64,000 bases of DNA. Source: Dipetalonema caudispina (Eukaryota; Nematoda; Chromadorea; Rhabditida; Onchocercidae). Under the pieces are notes generated by a model. That model did not search any database, was not told the origin of the DNA, and saw only the letters and a list, made by a program, of their open reading frames with translations. This document shows positions 12,881-25,707 of this stretch, piece by piece (position 1 is the first letter of the stretch; each line of letters opens with the position of its first letter). The position numbers and the translations under genes were made by a program. The stretch covers positions 85,056 to 149,055 of the forward strand of contig JABVXV010000142.1 in assembly GCA_013365325.1 (NCBI GenBank). The letters run 5' to 3'.

Positions 12881-14170
12881 AAAATGTAGTAAAACAATGT
12901 GCTGTTCAAATGCTGAGCTTCATTATACTGTGCATATATGTATACATCATGTTTGTCCATTTTTCCTTGTTTCTATTAAATTTTCGAATAAAAGAAATTC
13001 AGTAATTGTAAGTTATCCAATTGAACAATTCATAAAAACGGATGCAAAATTGTATCTCTGATAATGTGAAATTTTCCGGTTAAATAACACATTATAATAG
13101 AAGTGTTAAACTGTTATTCTCGATAATGTAAGATTCTTCTACAAAGTAAGGAGGAATTAAAGTATCAATCCCAATCATTGATTCAAAATTACCCTGATTT
13201 CCACCGGTTAACACCTGATTATATCGTTATAGATTCCGGAATATAATTATAATATGGAACATACACTATTCAGAATTTCGCATAGCATTATTACTCAATT
13301 ATCTTTTTGATATGCATTGATTTATTTTATATAAAGACTTAAGATAATTAATTTCAAAAAAAAATCAATTTTAAGTCCTAAAAATTTAAACGTTGTCATA
13401 TGAAATTTGTATGAATAATAAAATCCAAAACTTTTTTAAAGCTTTTAACAACAGATAAATGAATGAATGGAAAATATTACTGACTATTTATGTGCAGATA
13501 TCATTTAAAAAAAAAAAAAAGAAAAGAAAACGTAAAACAACCGTAAATTATAACACATCCACTATGATTTGTAGGTAAAATTAAATTTGAAAATGGAACC
13601 TAGCAGATATTAATTACATAGGTCATGTTAACAATAATACCCGGAAATGATAACAAGTAAAAATTTAAGCGATATTTCAAAATATTACAGAATTGAATAT
13701 CTTTTTCTTTTCAACATATTTAAAAGAAAAAGACAATAATTCCTGTTTGAATTGATCTGAGATAATTATATCACTAAAGTTATGAATAGCTGCCAATTCT
13801 AAAATTATAATAATTAATTCTTCGTGGGAATAATAAAAGCAGATATAGGAGAGAAGAAGGAGAAGGTACGGTAACAACTGTGTTGAATCATCGTTTTAAA
13901 AATGATATACAAATATTGATATTTTTACAAGAACTGAACAATACTGTCATTGAATTGTTATTTACAATGAAGAAAAATTTGAATAAATATTTTTGTTAAC
14001 ATTATTATTTCAGAACAAGAAGAAGAAAGTTTGGAATAAAAAAAAAAAAAAAAAAAAAGTAAACAAATTTGATATTTGACTAAATATTTTAAGAATATCG
14101 ATAGTAAACTAACAAATATTGAAATCAAAAAGGAAAATAATTGAGCTTTAAATCTATTTCAAAGTAGCTC
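11972..14170. other. convergent intergenic region
   Basis: This is 3' flanking sequence shared by the RasGAP gene (plus) and the chromodomain gene (minus, stop at 14171-14173). It is AT-rich with A-runs near 12850, 13508 and 14039. The open frame at 12747-13061 is dominated by a poly-Lys run from the A-tract and is not credible as a gene. Confidence 0.6.
12358..12363 (+). terminator. candidate polyadenylation signal of the RasGAP gene
   Basis: An AATAAA hexamer lies about 390 bases after the RasGAP stop codon, at the end of a T-rich stretch. It is the clearest poly(A) signal on the plus strand before the convergent gene begins. Confidence 0.45.
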
Positions 14171-17100
14171 TTATTCTTTTAATTCAGCTTTTTTAATGAG
14201 TGCCAGAAGTAGTGCTGGAGAAATTTGTACATCCCAGAGTTGTAACACAACGAGATCGTTCGTTCCATTGATATAATCATTTGGCGTATACGACAGTTTC
14301 ACGTGTACTTGCGTACCTGTAGTGAAATGATATCGCATCCATAACAATATAATTTTTTTAAACGTTTACAGGTATAACTTTAACGTTTTTTTATCCTTTT
14401 TTGAAACATTTTCAAAATATTACTGTATAACATCAAGTTGTGCTAAAATAGAAAGTTATTAATTTCAATTTTGAGTTCTCTCTTCTGAAATAAGAAAATA
14501 TTTAATTCAGTACATAAATAATGAATCATTTAAGCTATTTTGCGATACAAATGATAGTGAAGATATTATGTTAACTTTTCTTACCTATTTTATTGTTGTA
14601 TCCATGAGGAAACCAATAAATGCAACTGTTATTATTGTGGAGTATGCAAATTAAATCCATTTCATCATTTTGATTGCCAAAATGGAATCTTTAAAAATAA
14701 GGATTAATTACTGATAACGCTTAAAATATGTTCTCCTATTTTTTGTCCTGGATAAATATTTAAAATGAAATAAATCTTTGTTCTTATCAAGAAAAATATT
14801 AATTAGAAATAAATAAATAACATCAAATGTTTAATTTTAATCTCAAAGAACTACCCGAAGTATAGAAATACTCAATAAGAAAATATAAAAAAAAAAAAAA
14901 CTGTCCATACTTCATTTACCTCATTAAGTTACAAATTTGAAAGCATTTAAGGAATAATTTAAGAATTAAATTATTAAATATACGAAAAAGTAAATGCATT
15001 TAATGACAAAAAATAATACGTACTGTAAATGTTTATGAAATTGAACAGGTAAATGACGTTGATGAATACCAATATCCATAATATTTTCAGCTGATGATAA
15101 ATTAAACGAATGCATAACCAAAATCTGAAGTAATATTGGTATTTGTTGAAGTTATTATTAAAACTATAAAGTAATTATCGAAATGCTACTATAATTAATA
15201 AAAATGTCATTGTTACTAGCATTTTTTACAGTAGTAATATGATCGTATCGGTTGCTTGTTGAAAGAAATAAAGCCAATCTATGTCAAACATATATGTTAT
15301 AAAATAATCTATCTCTAATTATCTAAAATAATTTATCTCTAATAATTGAATCATCTTTTTGTGATCACTTTGAGCGCTGAAACAGATTAAATTGTATGCT
15401 AATTTTTGTATTTAATAATAAGATTAAACAATTAGTTTTTATATTAAAATTTATTACATGTGATTTTTTGGATGAAAATGTTGGTGTTGGCAATGGTTTG
15501 TTTGATGAAACAATGAGACATACCTAAAATTCATCATGATCAATCCATTTTAAAAAAGAGAAAAAAAAAAAACAGATCACAAAATTTAATGTAACTCATG
15601 AATTAGCTCAAATTTTATTCCATCTAGTTGAAGTAAATCGGAAATGTGTAGCATATTAAGAGATGAATAAATATGCAAATTTATTCAGCTAAATATACAT
15701 TGTAGGTAAAATATAATGATTAGTATTTTGATTAGTAAGGTAAAAGGAAGGATTAAAAGATTAGAAAGATGAAAAATAAAAATAGTCAATGAAAATTTGA
15801 TTAAAAAAATGAATACGTTTCGATCAATTTGACCAATACGATGTAAACAAATATTTGATATCGGAAAGGTATCAGTGTCATGTGTGAACTTTGTACTATG
15901 CTCATTCAATAATGCCATTGTCCAGCATTGAATTTTTAAATTTAGACGATCCAAATAAGTATTTATCGAATCCATAATCTATAAAAATTTGAAAACCTCA
16001 GTATTTGCCAGTTTCATAGTAAATAATTCGTTTTACCTAAAGAGATAACTTCTGGAAATGATAACGAATAATTTCTTTTTTATGTAAAGCGATAAATTTT
16101 GAAGGCAGTGTTTAAAATTCAAAGAACTACATAAAAAAGATCATTTATTATTCACAAACTTTTAGGACCTAAACAATATAAGGATACAATGTCTAGAGAT
16201 TTAAAATAAACATTGAAATGATAACTCCATGATAAGCTGAAGATTATTATTAAATGGCAAAGATAATAGCATATAATCGATCTATTTATTTTAGAAAAAA
16301 AAGAAAAACAAAATTATCATAATCAATTAATGCGATAATTTTGTATGTGTAAAATTTTTAATGCTTAAAAAAAAAAAAAGGGTATTCTATAAATTAAACC
16401 TTGCAAGTTTGTTCGTGTAAATTATTGTCAGGTAATTCTTTGATATGTTTCACTTCAAAACCATTTAAAATCAAATGTAATGCCTGAAATATATGATCAA
16501 ACTGGAACTCTTAATTTTGTTAATTTTAAAAATTACTGTAAAATAGATTGTTTTAGTTTTTTTTTTTTTTTTTTAAAGGAAAAGAAGATCCAATTAGAAT
16601 GTTCCTATTTTAATAGGAAAAATAGATCAATTCATGTAAGACAGTTTGGAATACCAATCGATCTTGTTTGGAACTTTAAAAAATATATCTCGTTACATTT
16701 TGAATATCAATTGAACTAAACATTTGATTGGCGATATGCAAATATATACTGTAATGTGACATTCAGGTTGAATTGGTTGGATCTATTTTAAAATTAATAA
16801 TTGAAGCAAAAACAACTTACCGCCTCCTCATTTCCATTTATTACACATTGCTGTATCGGATGAATTTTTGTGCAACCAATATTAATACCTTAAAAAAAAA
16901 ATATTTTTTAAAATATATTCAGCTCATTTTCACTGATAAATTAATTGATGAATTAAAGTAAAAAGGTTGCAAAGAGTCGTTTCAAAAGGCTGTTTGTTTA
17001 TTTGTGAACAATTAAGTATTCGTAGATGCAATTGCTACTATCGCTAAATAATAAACTAATTTGAATGAACAAAAAAAAAATTCGAACTGAATTTTATTTA

Positions 17101-20100
17101 ATCAACATTATTTTGAAGCTACTATATATGATTTGCTAGTAATGCATTTAATTGGAGAAATTCATTTCCTCCTTTTATCAATATCTTTTTTACTTACTAA
17201 CAAATTTACTAGGAATATATCAAGTATTCCTGAACACATTCAATTGCTCTTATTCTTTAATTAAAACCGGATAACATTATCCGGATTAGATTAGTACAAG
17301 GTAATATCGGTAAAGAATCAAAAACAAGCAAAAAAAAAAAGTACCATATTTGATTAGTGTATCAAGAAGACAAAATCCACCACCACTGAAAATTATTCCT
17401 ATGATAATATCCAAAAGGCGATCCTTTGTTTCATGATTTAAACGTTCAAATAATTTAGCTCGATATTTCAATGAAAGGCATGATAATGAAATTTCAAAAA
17501 TCCTGAAAAAAAAAAGAGGAGAGAAATGGAAAAGAAAAAGAAATAAAGATTTCAGAACTCAATAATATTTATTAAATGCTGAATAAAAGGAGGTATTAAT
17601 TAAAACTTATGAATAAAATATATTAATAGTAATTCCTTACCCGCATTTATGATGTTTTGGTGCATAGCAATTATTGGATAACATTTGAACAAATTTAGAA
17701 ATATTTTCATTGGCTGTAAATAAGGCCTAAAAGAATTCTGGATTAAATTTATTGTTATCATATATTTGTTTATTCATGCTCACTGATACAGATTATTGTT
17801 ATTGGCTAATTTTGATCACTTTTTATCTTTATCACTTTTACTGATCATAATTTCTACCAAATATTAACTGTTTGTTAGATCCTTTATAGCTAAATATGTC
17901 TATCTGTTCTTAATTTATTGGATATGAAAATATTTTCTGTCATTTAAAACAACTGAAAGCTATACTTCAATATGTTTGGTGAATTAAATTCATTTTAAAT
18001 TTTTTTTAAATTCTTATATTTTCTCTATCCTAAGCAAGAAACAATATGTCTTCATAAAATCGATGAAAAAATTTCCATCGATTACTCAAGAAAAAAAGTG
18101 CCATAAACAGTTGAAGTTTACTGCTTATTTTCTTTATCATTTTGAAAAAAATTTGCAAATATAACTTACGAAAACAATTGCATCGAAATTTTCAGAAGTT
18201 GAAATACACCACCCCTTCATAATTCGTAACTGCTTTAGAAATTCAAGTGTATTTTGTTTTATTAAACATTTACGCAACAGAAAATAATGTTTTTCAAAGT
18301 TTTTACTCTGAAAAATCGTTCATTTTAATCAGCAAAAAAATATATATCCTAAGTATTTTATTATAACTTATTAGCATTTCATCGAAAATTTTCCAATATT
18401 TCATCTCTAAGAGAGAGAATTTGAATAATAAATATCATATTAACTGAAAACTTGAAGTTTATACTGTACAAACCGTTTAATTAAGACAGTTAAATTATAT
18501 AATTTCAACAGCTCAACTCAATTATTCATTCCATGTAGTCTAATTCCGTTTAATTGAGCTTCATCATTTCTAGCACTAATTTTTCCGGTTACTAACTACA
18601 ATATCTCAGGATAATAAATACGAAATAATATTTCGTATTTCATAAAATTCATCATTCAAAGCGGAATTAGTATGTAAATAACAATAAAATAACAAACATC
18701 TTTAATAATCTTAAAAAGAATGTAGTCTAATTCGTATGCTTTTGCTTTTTGTATTTGTCGTAAAGGTGAATGAAGATTGTAATTATGAATTTTCCTGAAA
18801 ATAGATAAGTATATTTCCGGAAAATAAACTGACTCAAAAAGGAAAACATCAACATTACTCATTTAATTGTTAGTTTTGCTTTCTTTATCATAACGCTTCA
18901 AATGACCTGATATAGCTAAATTTCGAGCAAGATGAGAATATTTTAATATAAAAGAAAATAGGATTTTAAAAAAAATGAAAAAATAAGAGAAAATAATTAG
19001 TGACCAAAGCTTTGAGTGATTCATCAAAATTTAATATTTAAATATGATAAGACAATCACTTATCAGCTTATTGTAAAGAAGATAAATTTAAAAAAAAAAA
19101 AAAGAAAAGAGTAGCTAATAATTGCATGTTTTCGTTATTGTAGAAAAAATTATTCATATAAATTTCATAGAATTTTTAATATCTATAAAATTTAAAAAGT
19201 AATCCAGCTTACATCCAAAACATACGAAGAACACAGCCTTCTTCTAGTTTTTTCGCCATAAATGCTAATTCACATTGTGCTATAGCAGAGGATATTTTTG
19301 TTCCTTTCAAAAAATTCTGATCATCACGAAATTCTTCATCATCAATCACATCATGCAATTGTTGCTTCTGAAAAAATGCATATGAAATAAATAATTTTTA
19401 CAAAATTTCTAAATAAGTTTCATTCTTTTAAAAACATTTTCTTTAATTGGTGCTTATAATGTGAAGGCAAAAATTTGAATTGAAAAATTTCACAATTTCT
19501 TTTTTCCTTCATCATTTTCTTTCTATTAGTATGACGAAAAATTATTATAGCTAATAGTTGGACTAAATCTACGATCCAAATTAAACAATTAATGGAAAAG
19601 TATACGTACAATTTTTTACTCTTCCATACAATGAAATATCAAAAAAGTAAATAAATAATAATCATGAAATTACTCGGAGCACTTTATCAATAATTGGCGA
19701 AACAGATCGAGTACGGTTGGTACTAGCAGTAAATCCATCATTGGTCATTTCGATGTATTTTCTAATCGGTCTACGAGATATATGATTGTTGTCTTTTCTT
19801 GATCCCTGAAACTTTTATGGAAATCAATTTTCCTATCGCAGAATTGGTAATCTTCCTAGATAAATCTGAAAAATGCTAATTTTTTCGTTTTCTTTTTTTT
19901 TGTTACAAAGATCAAAATGACATTATGTAAACCATTTCCAAAATGAAACTCATTCTAATATTCTACTTGTTTAATTTCTTGTGCAAATAGAAACACTTTA
20001 GTGACAGATTAAGATGGATAAATACTGCCATATTTATAAGTTATATTAACCTTATTATTCATTGAAAGTTAAGCTAAGTTAAATTGAACGAATAATTTCG

Positions 20101-23008
20101 CATAATCGGATTAAATGACTCTGCCATAAGATGATCAGATTTAAGCAATGTATCACCAAAAATTGGAGATGTTTTTTTTTTTCGAGACTTAACTTAGCTA
20201 ATATTTTGAAACAATCAAAGATACTAATAAATATGTTCAATGTCAAGATCAATTATCTTTGTTAACTTCTATCAATTCAAATAGAAGATTCTGAGATTTT
20301 CATTTAATTAACCACTTTTTGTTTTCAGCACTCTAATATTATTAATTAAAATCATTGATTTGAAACTTAAAAAAAAGATACCTTTTTTCCATCCTTATAA
20401 CTTGACCTACAAGATATTTCATGTTTCCTATCATTAGTGAACAATTTTTGATAGTCAAACTTCTCCTAAAAGATAAACTTCAGCATTACTCTAATGAATA
20501 ATAAACAATTAGAAATTTCACATTTATGTTTTTCTATCAATAAGAATAACCAATTTTTTCATAATGGAAACATTAATGCTTATCGATCATATTTACAAAA
20601 AAATCGAAAGCTTTTTCTGGAACGTATTTGATCATATCTAATTCAAATTATAATACCACCAGAAATAAAAAAAAAAACTAGCGGATATATTTTGATTTTT
20701 TTTTTTTTTGAATTATATTTTGAAATTCGAATAAAAATAATTCTCTTCTAATCTACTACATATATATATAAATATATATAGATCATATTGAACAATGATA
20801 AACAATGAAATGATAAAAAAGAATAATTGTTAGAAAATTACTTCATTACAACGAAACCACCATGTCTTTTTACAATCTATCCTTCGAGGACATTTCACCA
20901 CATTATCATAGTCATGATGTTCATATTTTCGTTTACTTCCTCTTGAATTCACTATTTCATCATTTTCCTGGAAATTAATCGAATAAATTAATTAATCAAT
21001 GTTGAATGAGAAAAAAAAAATAAATTATTGTGACATGTTTGATATTGTTCTTCCGATCAAAGTGATTCATCAAAGAAGAATTAAATGATATTTATGAAGA
21101 CTAGGATGAATTAAATGTCAAATGTCTAAAAAAAAAAAAAGCGATAGTGAAAAGAGAGAGAGAGAGGAAATACTTAAGAAACTTCTTTATTAATCATATC
21201 CAACTATTTCGTACATTTTAATAGTAAAATTAAATATATATAAAGCTATCACTTTTACCTTACTTCTTCCTTATTTAATCTACCTCAAACTTTAGCAATC
21301 TCACAAAAAAAAGAAAAAAAAGAAATTGAATATTAAAACAAAATTAAATGCATAGGAGTAGTAGTAAAGAAAATAGAGAAATAAAAATCTTAGAATTGAT
21401 TTCATGCAGCTTATCATTTGTGATTTTTTACCCAAACATAGGATAGAAACTGTGAAATTATTGAAAGATAAGGCAAAGACACAAATAATGGCAGAAAGTA
21501 AACTATTAAAAAATTATTCATAATAACTGGAAAAACAAAAAGGATGAAAATATTAACATCTAAGTACCTCTTCGGTTTCTGAATCAATCAGAATCTTTGA
21601 TTTTTTCCTTCGACACTTTTCATTATTAGTTTTAGAATTCTTTCTTTTTTCGTCTTTTTCTTCTTTGTTTCTTCCATCAATATCTGTACTTTCGGTTTCA
21701 CTGCTATTACTACTGGGTGCTAAATTCAAAAAGAAAAAATAAATAAATTATAAATTTTAAAAAAAGTGAAAAAGATAAGGAAAAAAAAAATTGCTATATC
21801 ATTTGGTTTCATTTATCGAATTAAAATCAAAAAAAAAAACTGAGTCGAATAATTACGAATATACTTTTTTTTTTTTGTTTTATTTATCTTTTTAAAAAGA
21901 CTATGAACAATTCTTCCATAAAATTTATTAAAATTTTCCTCTTTTTCCTTATCCAATTTATTTCATTTATTACATTTGGGAAGTTTGAAAATTTCGCAAA
22001 ACTTTAGCGACGTTTAACATTTATAGAAGAAGTCATAATGAAAAATTACAACTATTAACAGTTTTAAATTGATGCGTAAGCTAAATTTTTAAAAATTTAT
22101 GATGAAAATTATTGTCAATTCTAATAAACAATTCCAAATGTTAACTGTTATTTATCGCATAAAACATTTTGTTTTATGGAATTTAGTGATTCTTTGTAAC
22201 TTAATGAGAATTAATGTAAGATTTTATATTTCAGAAAAATATGAAAAATACTGATTATTTATAAAGGTTAAATTTGATAAAATCATGGGTGTATTTTAAA
22301 TGTATTGTCAATTATCATATATATCCATTTAGAACTTACGAATCAAATGGATAAGATTATGCTCTCGTATATACTCTTTCAAGACATCAACATGTTGTAT
22401 AGATTTTAAAGGTTCCCAAGTATCTTCACCTGGAAAACCTTTCCAGTGAACCTGAAAATGCATTAGTATGCATTCATCCTATTAATCAGTATATCAAATA
22501 TCATTCAATATAGCCATAAACAATTATTAGCAAAGGAAAAATCAACATCTTTACGGATATACAATAAAAAAAAGAAAAACAGATATCTGAATTAGGAAAA
22601 CTGAAGATGAAAGAAAGGAAAAAATATCGGATGAAATTATATACACGAAAAAATAGACTGTTATGAGGAACATTTCGTCGATCGATTAACTTTTTACGTC
22701 GTAGTTCGCCATAACTAAAATTGATTAATAATAATAAAATACAGCAATATTTCTTTAATGATTAATTAATTATAATCTTCCAAAAAACCGTAACTTTTCT
22801 ACTGTATTTTTGGGATACATAAAAATTATCAATGATTAGCATATATCATTTACCATTTGTGATCAATAATCTCTTGAACAATAAACACTCCATCCGGAAG
22901 AGTTGATTCGTCATCAGTTATTGATGAACTTGATTCTGATATTTCTAATTCCAATCCCATAGGATTCAATTCATCATCCGATGAATCAAGAACTTTCATT
23001 ACGACCAT
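14171..23008 (-). CDS. chromodomain-ankyrin protein, MPP8-like
   Basis: Likely a nuclear reader of methylated histone H3 that recruits silencing factors. Exons 5'->3': 22854-23008, 22645-22714, 22340-22451, 21568-21719, 20842-20967, 20382-20465, 19674-19805, 19213-19367, 18698-18794, 18170-18307, 17641-17726, 17345-17502, 16821-16888, 16400-16483, 15817-15978, 15458-15523, 15024-15124, 14585-14688, 14171-14316. All phases agree: 731 residues. An acidic Ser-rich N-terminus leads into a chromodomain (about residues 41-110). It has VFIVQEIID, then HWKGFPGEDTWEP. The methyl-lysine cage would be Phe42, Trp78 and Phe81. A Lys/Arg/Ser-rich linker (about 113-330) follows. Next come divergent ankyrin repeats; the clearest is residues 495-520 (IHPIQQCVINGNEEAALHLI). 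The last ~190 residues form a compact, unrecognised domain ending LQLWDVQISPALLLALI. Chromodomain first, ankyrin repeats late and a C-terminal domain is the MPP8 layout. Orthology is inferred from architecture, not alignment. The 15458-15523 exon is the least certain. ATG at 23008 is in frame with a second ATG at 22999. Confidence 0.85.
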
Positions 23009-25668
23009 AAATTTGCTACACTATAATAGTTTTTATTATTTTATTAAAAATTAAAAAAAAAAAAATTTTGCTGTTTTACGACGTTCGAATAAATTAATTT
23101 CAAAAATAAAAAAAAAAAAAGGAAAAAAAGACAAAGTATACCAATTAACAAATAAATTCACATTGTAATAATGATTATATATTTAGGAACATATTAAAAC
23201 CTTTTAAACATTTTAAAACTAAGGAAAGTATGACTATCATTCATGAATTTTCAAATTATGTATTAAATAACTTATTGTTACTTAATATGTATGTATATAC
23301 ATATATCTGTTCTTTGTAATTGGATAGTAATTTTAATTTCATTTTTAAAATCGTAAAAATTTCACATAATACAATCCACTATCACATTAATATGATATAC
23401 AATGTTTATTTTACTTTAGAATATGGATATATCGCATAATATTTTCTCCCCAAGTATTCATTAAAATATTTTGTATATGAAATAAATTTCTTCAACATAT
23501 GTAAATTTAATTAATTAATTAAACTATTCATTTTTCCTTACACCATTAACCTCTTTTTTTTTTCGTCCAATTTCAATTCATTCATTCATACAATTGCTAT
23601 TCAAGTAGTTTATTCATCCAACAAAATATCAACTAATTGTAATAGTTTAGATTAGATTAAATGTTATCATAGATAATCATAATTTCATTACTATTTGCTA
23701 ATTGCTGTTACTGAAATTTCTATTCTTTCATTGCAATCACTTATGACTTAATTCATCATTAATTACTGTAATTGTTTTCATTATAAAACTATTTTGCATC
23801 TCATATTTGTGTCAATATTATTCTGACAATGTAAACTTATAAATATCATAGATATATTTTGTTACATTTAAAATTTTCGAACAATATGAATTAATCAATT
23901 GAATTTATTCTTTCAAATGTAATTTTGACCGTAATTTTTCAACCAATTAGGCTTAACTATAAATTGAACTATTTTAAATTTCTCTAACATAGCATAAGAA
24001 ATTACGGTAGCAAACGCATTTTTCATTTAGTTACTTCTAGCTGTACTTAAGTATAGCAAGATATATTTTGATCAGAAATTTCTCTTATATCTTTTCTTTA
24101 GCAGATAAAATTATTATCAATCATTTCCAATAATTAAATTAGCAATATCAATTTCCAATAAACAAGCAATACTTTCTTCAAAACATATATATACATATAT
24201 ATCATCAATAATCAGAATTATTATTTATAATTTCCAACAATTTCAAAATCCATTAAACTTTGCTCTTCTCTTCTTTCCCATCATCTTAACTTCACCTTTT
24301 TTTTCTTTCTTTCGTTTAACAACAAAATTTCGCTAATCTTACTGAAAATCATCTTTTTTTTTCTTCCTCCATATCTATTACTCTTTACTTTTGATCTCGC
24401 AAATCCATTCAAATAACTATTTAAAATTCAATAAAATGAAAGATAAAAAAATAAAACAGAAACAAAAAACCAAACGAGCAAACAAACCAATCGAGATATT
24501 GGCAATCTCGCATTGTTCGAGAAAATCATTAGTAAATTTTTTGTATGCAACTTATTACACAAAAATAAGGTTTTTTTTTTTTTTTTGGAGGAAAAATAAA
24601 AAAAAAAAAACTTACCAATTTAAATTTTCATTTTTCATCAGTAAATTATATTTTTGCTGCAATCTCATGAAAATCATTCTCTTCTATTCACTTACTTCAC
24701 TTCAATATGTTGATCGTTTTTGTACCTCTTATCATCAACAACAAATAATTCGTAGCCAAACATAATGAACAGAAAACAAGAATACTGTTAAAACTTAACA
24801 ATTATATCCATCTATCATTTTTATAACAAATTAATTAAGGATTCAATTTGAACTCTCGTTATATCACAATGTTTATCGGAAAGTAAGAGTTATTTGGAGT
24901 TAGTATTGATTATATTCAAAAAATTCTTCCTATCTTATCAGTGAAGGTATGAAGAGAACTTTTCATGTAATTTCTTACAAAAAATATTAGATTAAATAGG
25001 ATTAGAAAAGAAAATTTTCTTCCTCATCATTATATTTCTTTCTTTTTTTTCCACTCTTTATCATTAAATTTCTCAAATCACTAAGTCTTTTTTTTTTTTT
25101 TCTTTAAGAAAAATAAATGAAAAAAACAGAAACGTTATCATACTATAATTTTGTACTATTTATTTTTCCATGCATAACTCATTCATTCATGATCAAATCA
25201 TAAAAATCTATGTAATTTGGCATTATTTGATAATTTTTCCATCGAAATTACTTGTTTTAATTTTAATACTTGCAATTATTGCAATCCGTATAATAATTAT
25301 TGACCATTTATTCAGTCACATATTAGATGATAAAGGAAGATGGAATAGTTATTCTGTTCAAATATCCTAAAAATGTTTTTTATTGATCCACTAATCTTAT
25401 GAAATAATTAAGCTAAGATTAGGCACTGATCGATGCATGATACTTTAAGTTTCAATAAAAGAGATGATAACATTTAAGAAATAACTTCTAACTTATATAA
25501 TAACTATTATAATTAGAATAAAGATGAATAATCAATGTAATCTTGAGAAGTTCTGTAAATTCATAATCGAAAAATTTTGAAAAACTTGACTGTACGTAAG
25601 ATGTAAATGTATGAAATTATAAGTGATTGAAGTATGAATTATGAAGATATCAGATAATCTATCTTTCT

Positions 25669-25672
<4 letters not shown>

Positions 25673-25705
<33 letters not shown>
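25673..25705. repeat. (TA)n microsatellite
   Basis: A pure TA run of about 16 units in the intergenic region. Confidence 0.97.

Positions 25706-25707
<2 letters not shown>

Noticed and set aside
12747..13061. Plus-strand open frame of 104 codons downstream of the RasGAP gene.
   Set aside because: It is built around a poly-Lys run from a long A-tract, with no homology or splice support.
18795..18862. N-terminal extension (MSNVDVFLFESVYF) of the 18698-18794 ankyrin exon.
   Set aside because: The acceptor TTTTCAG at 18795 and matching phases show that this is intron.
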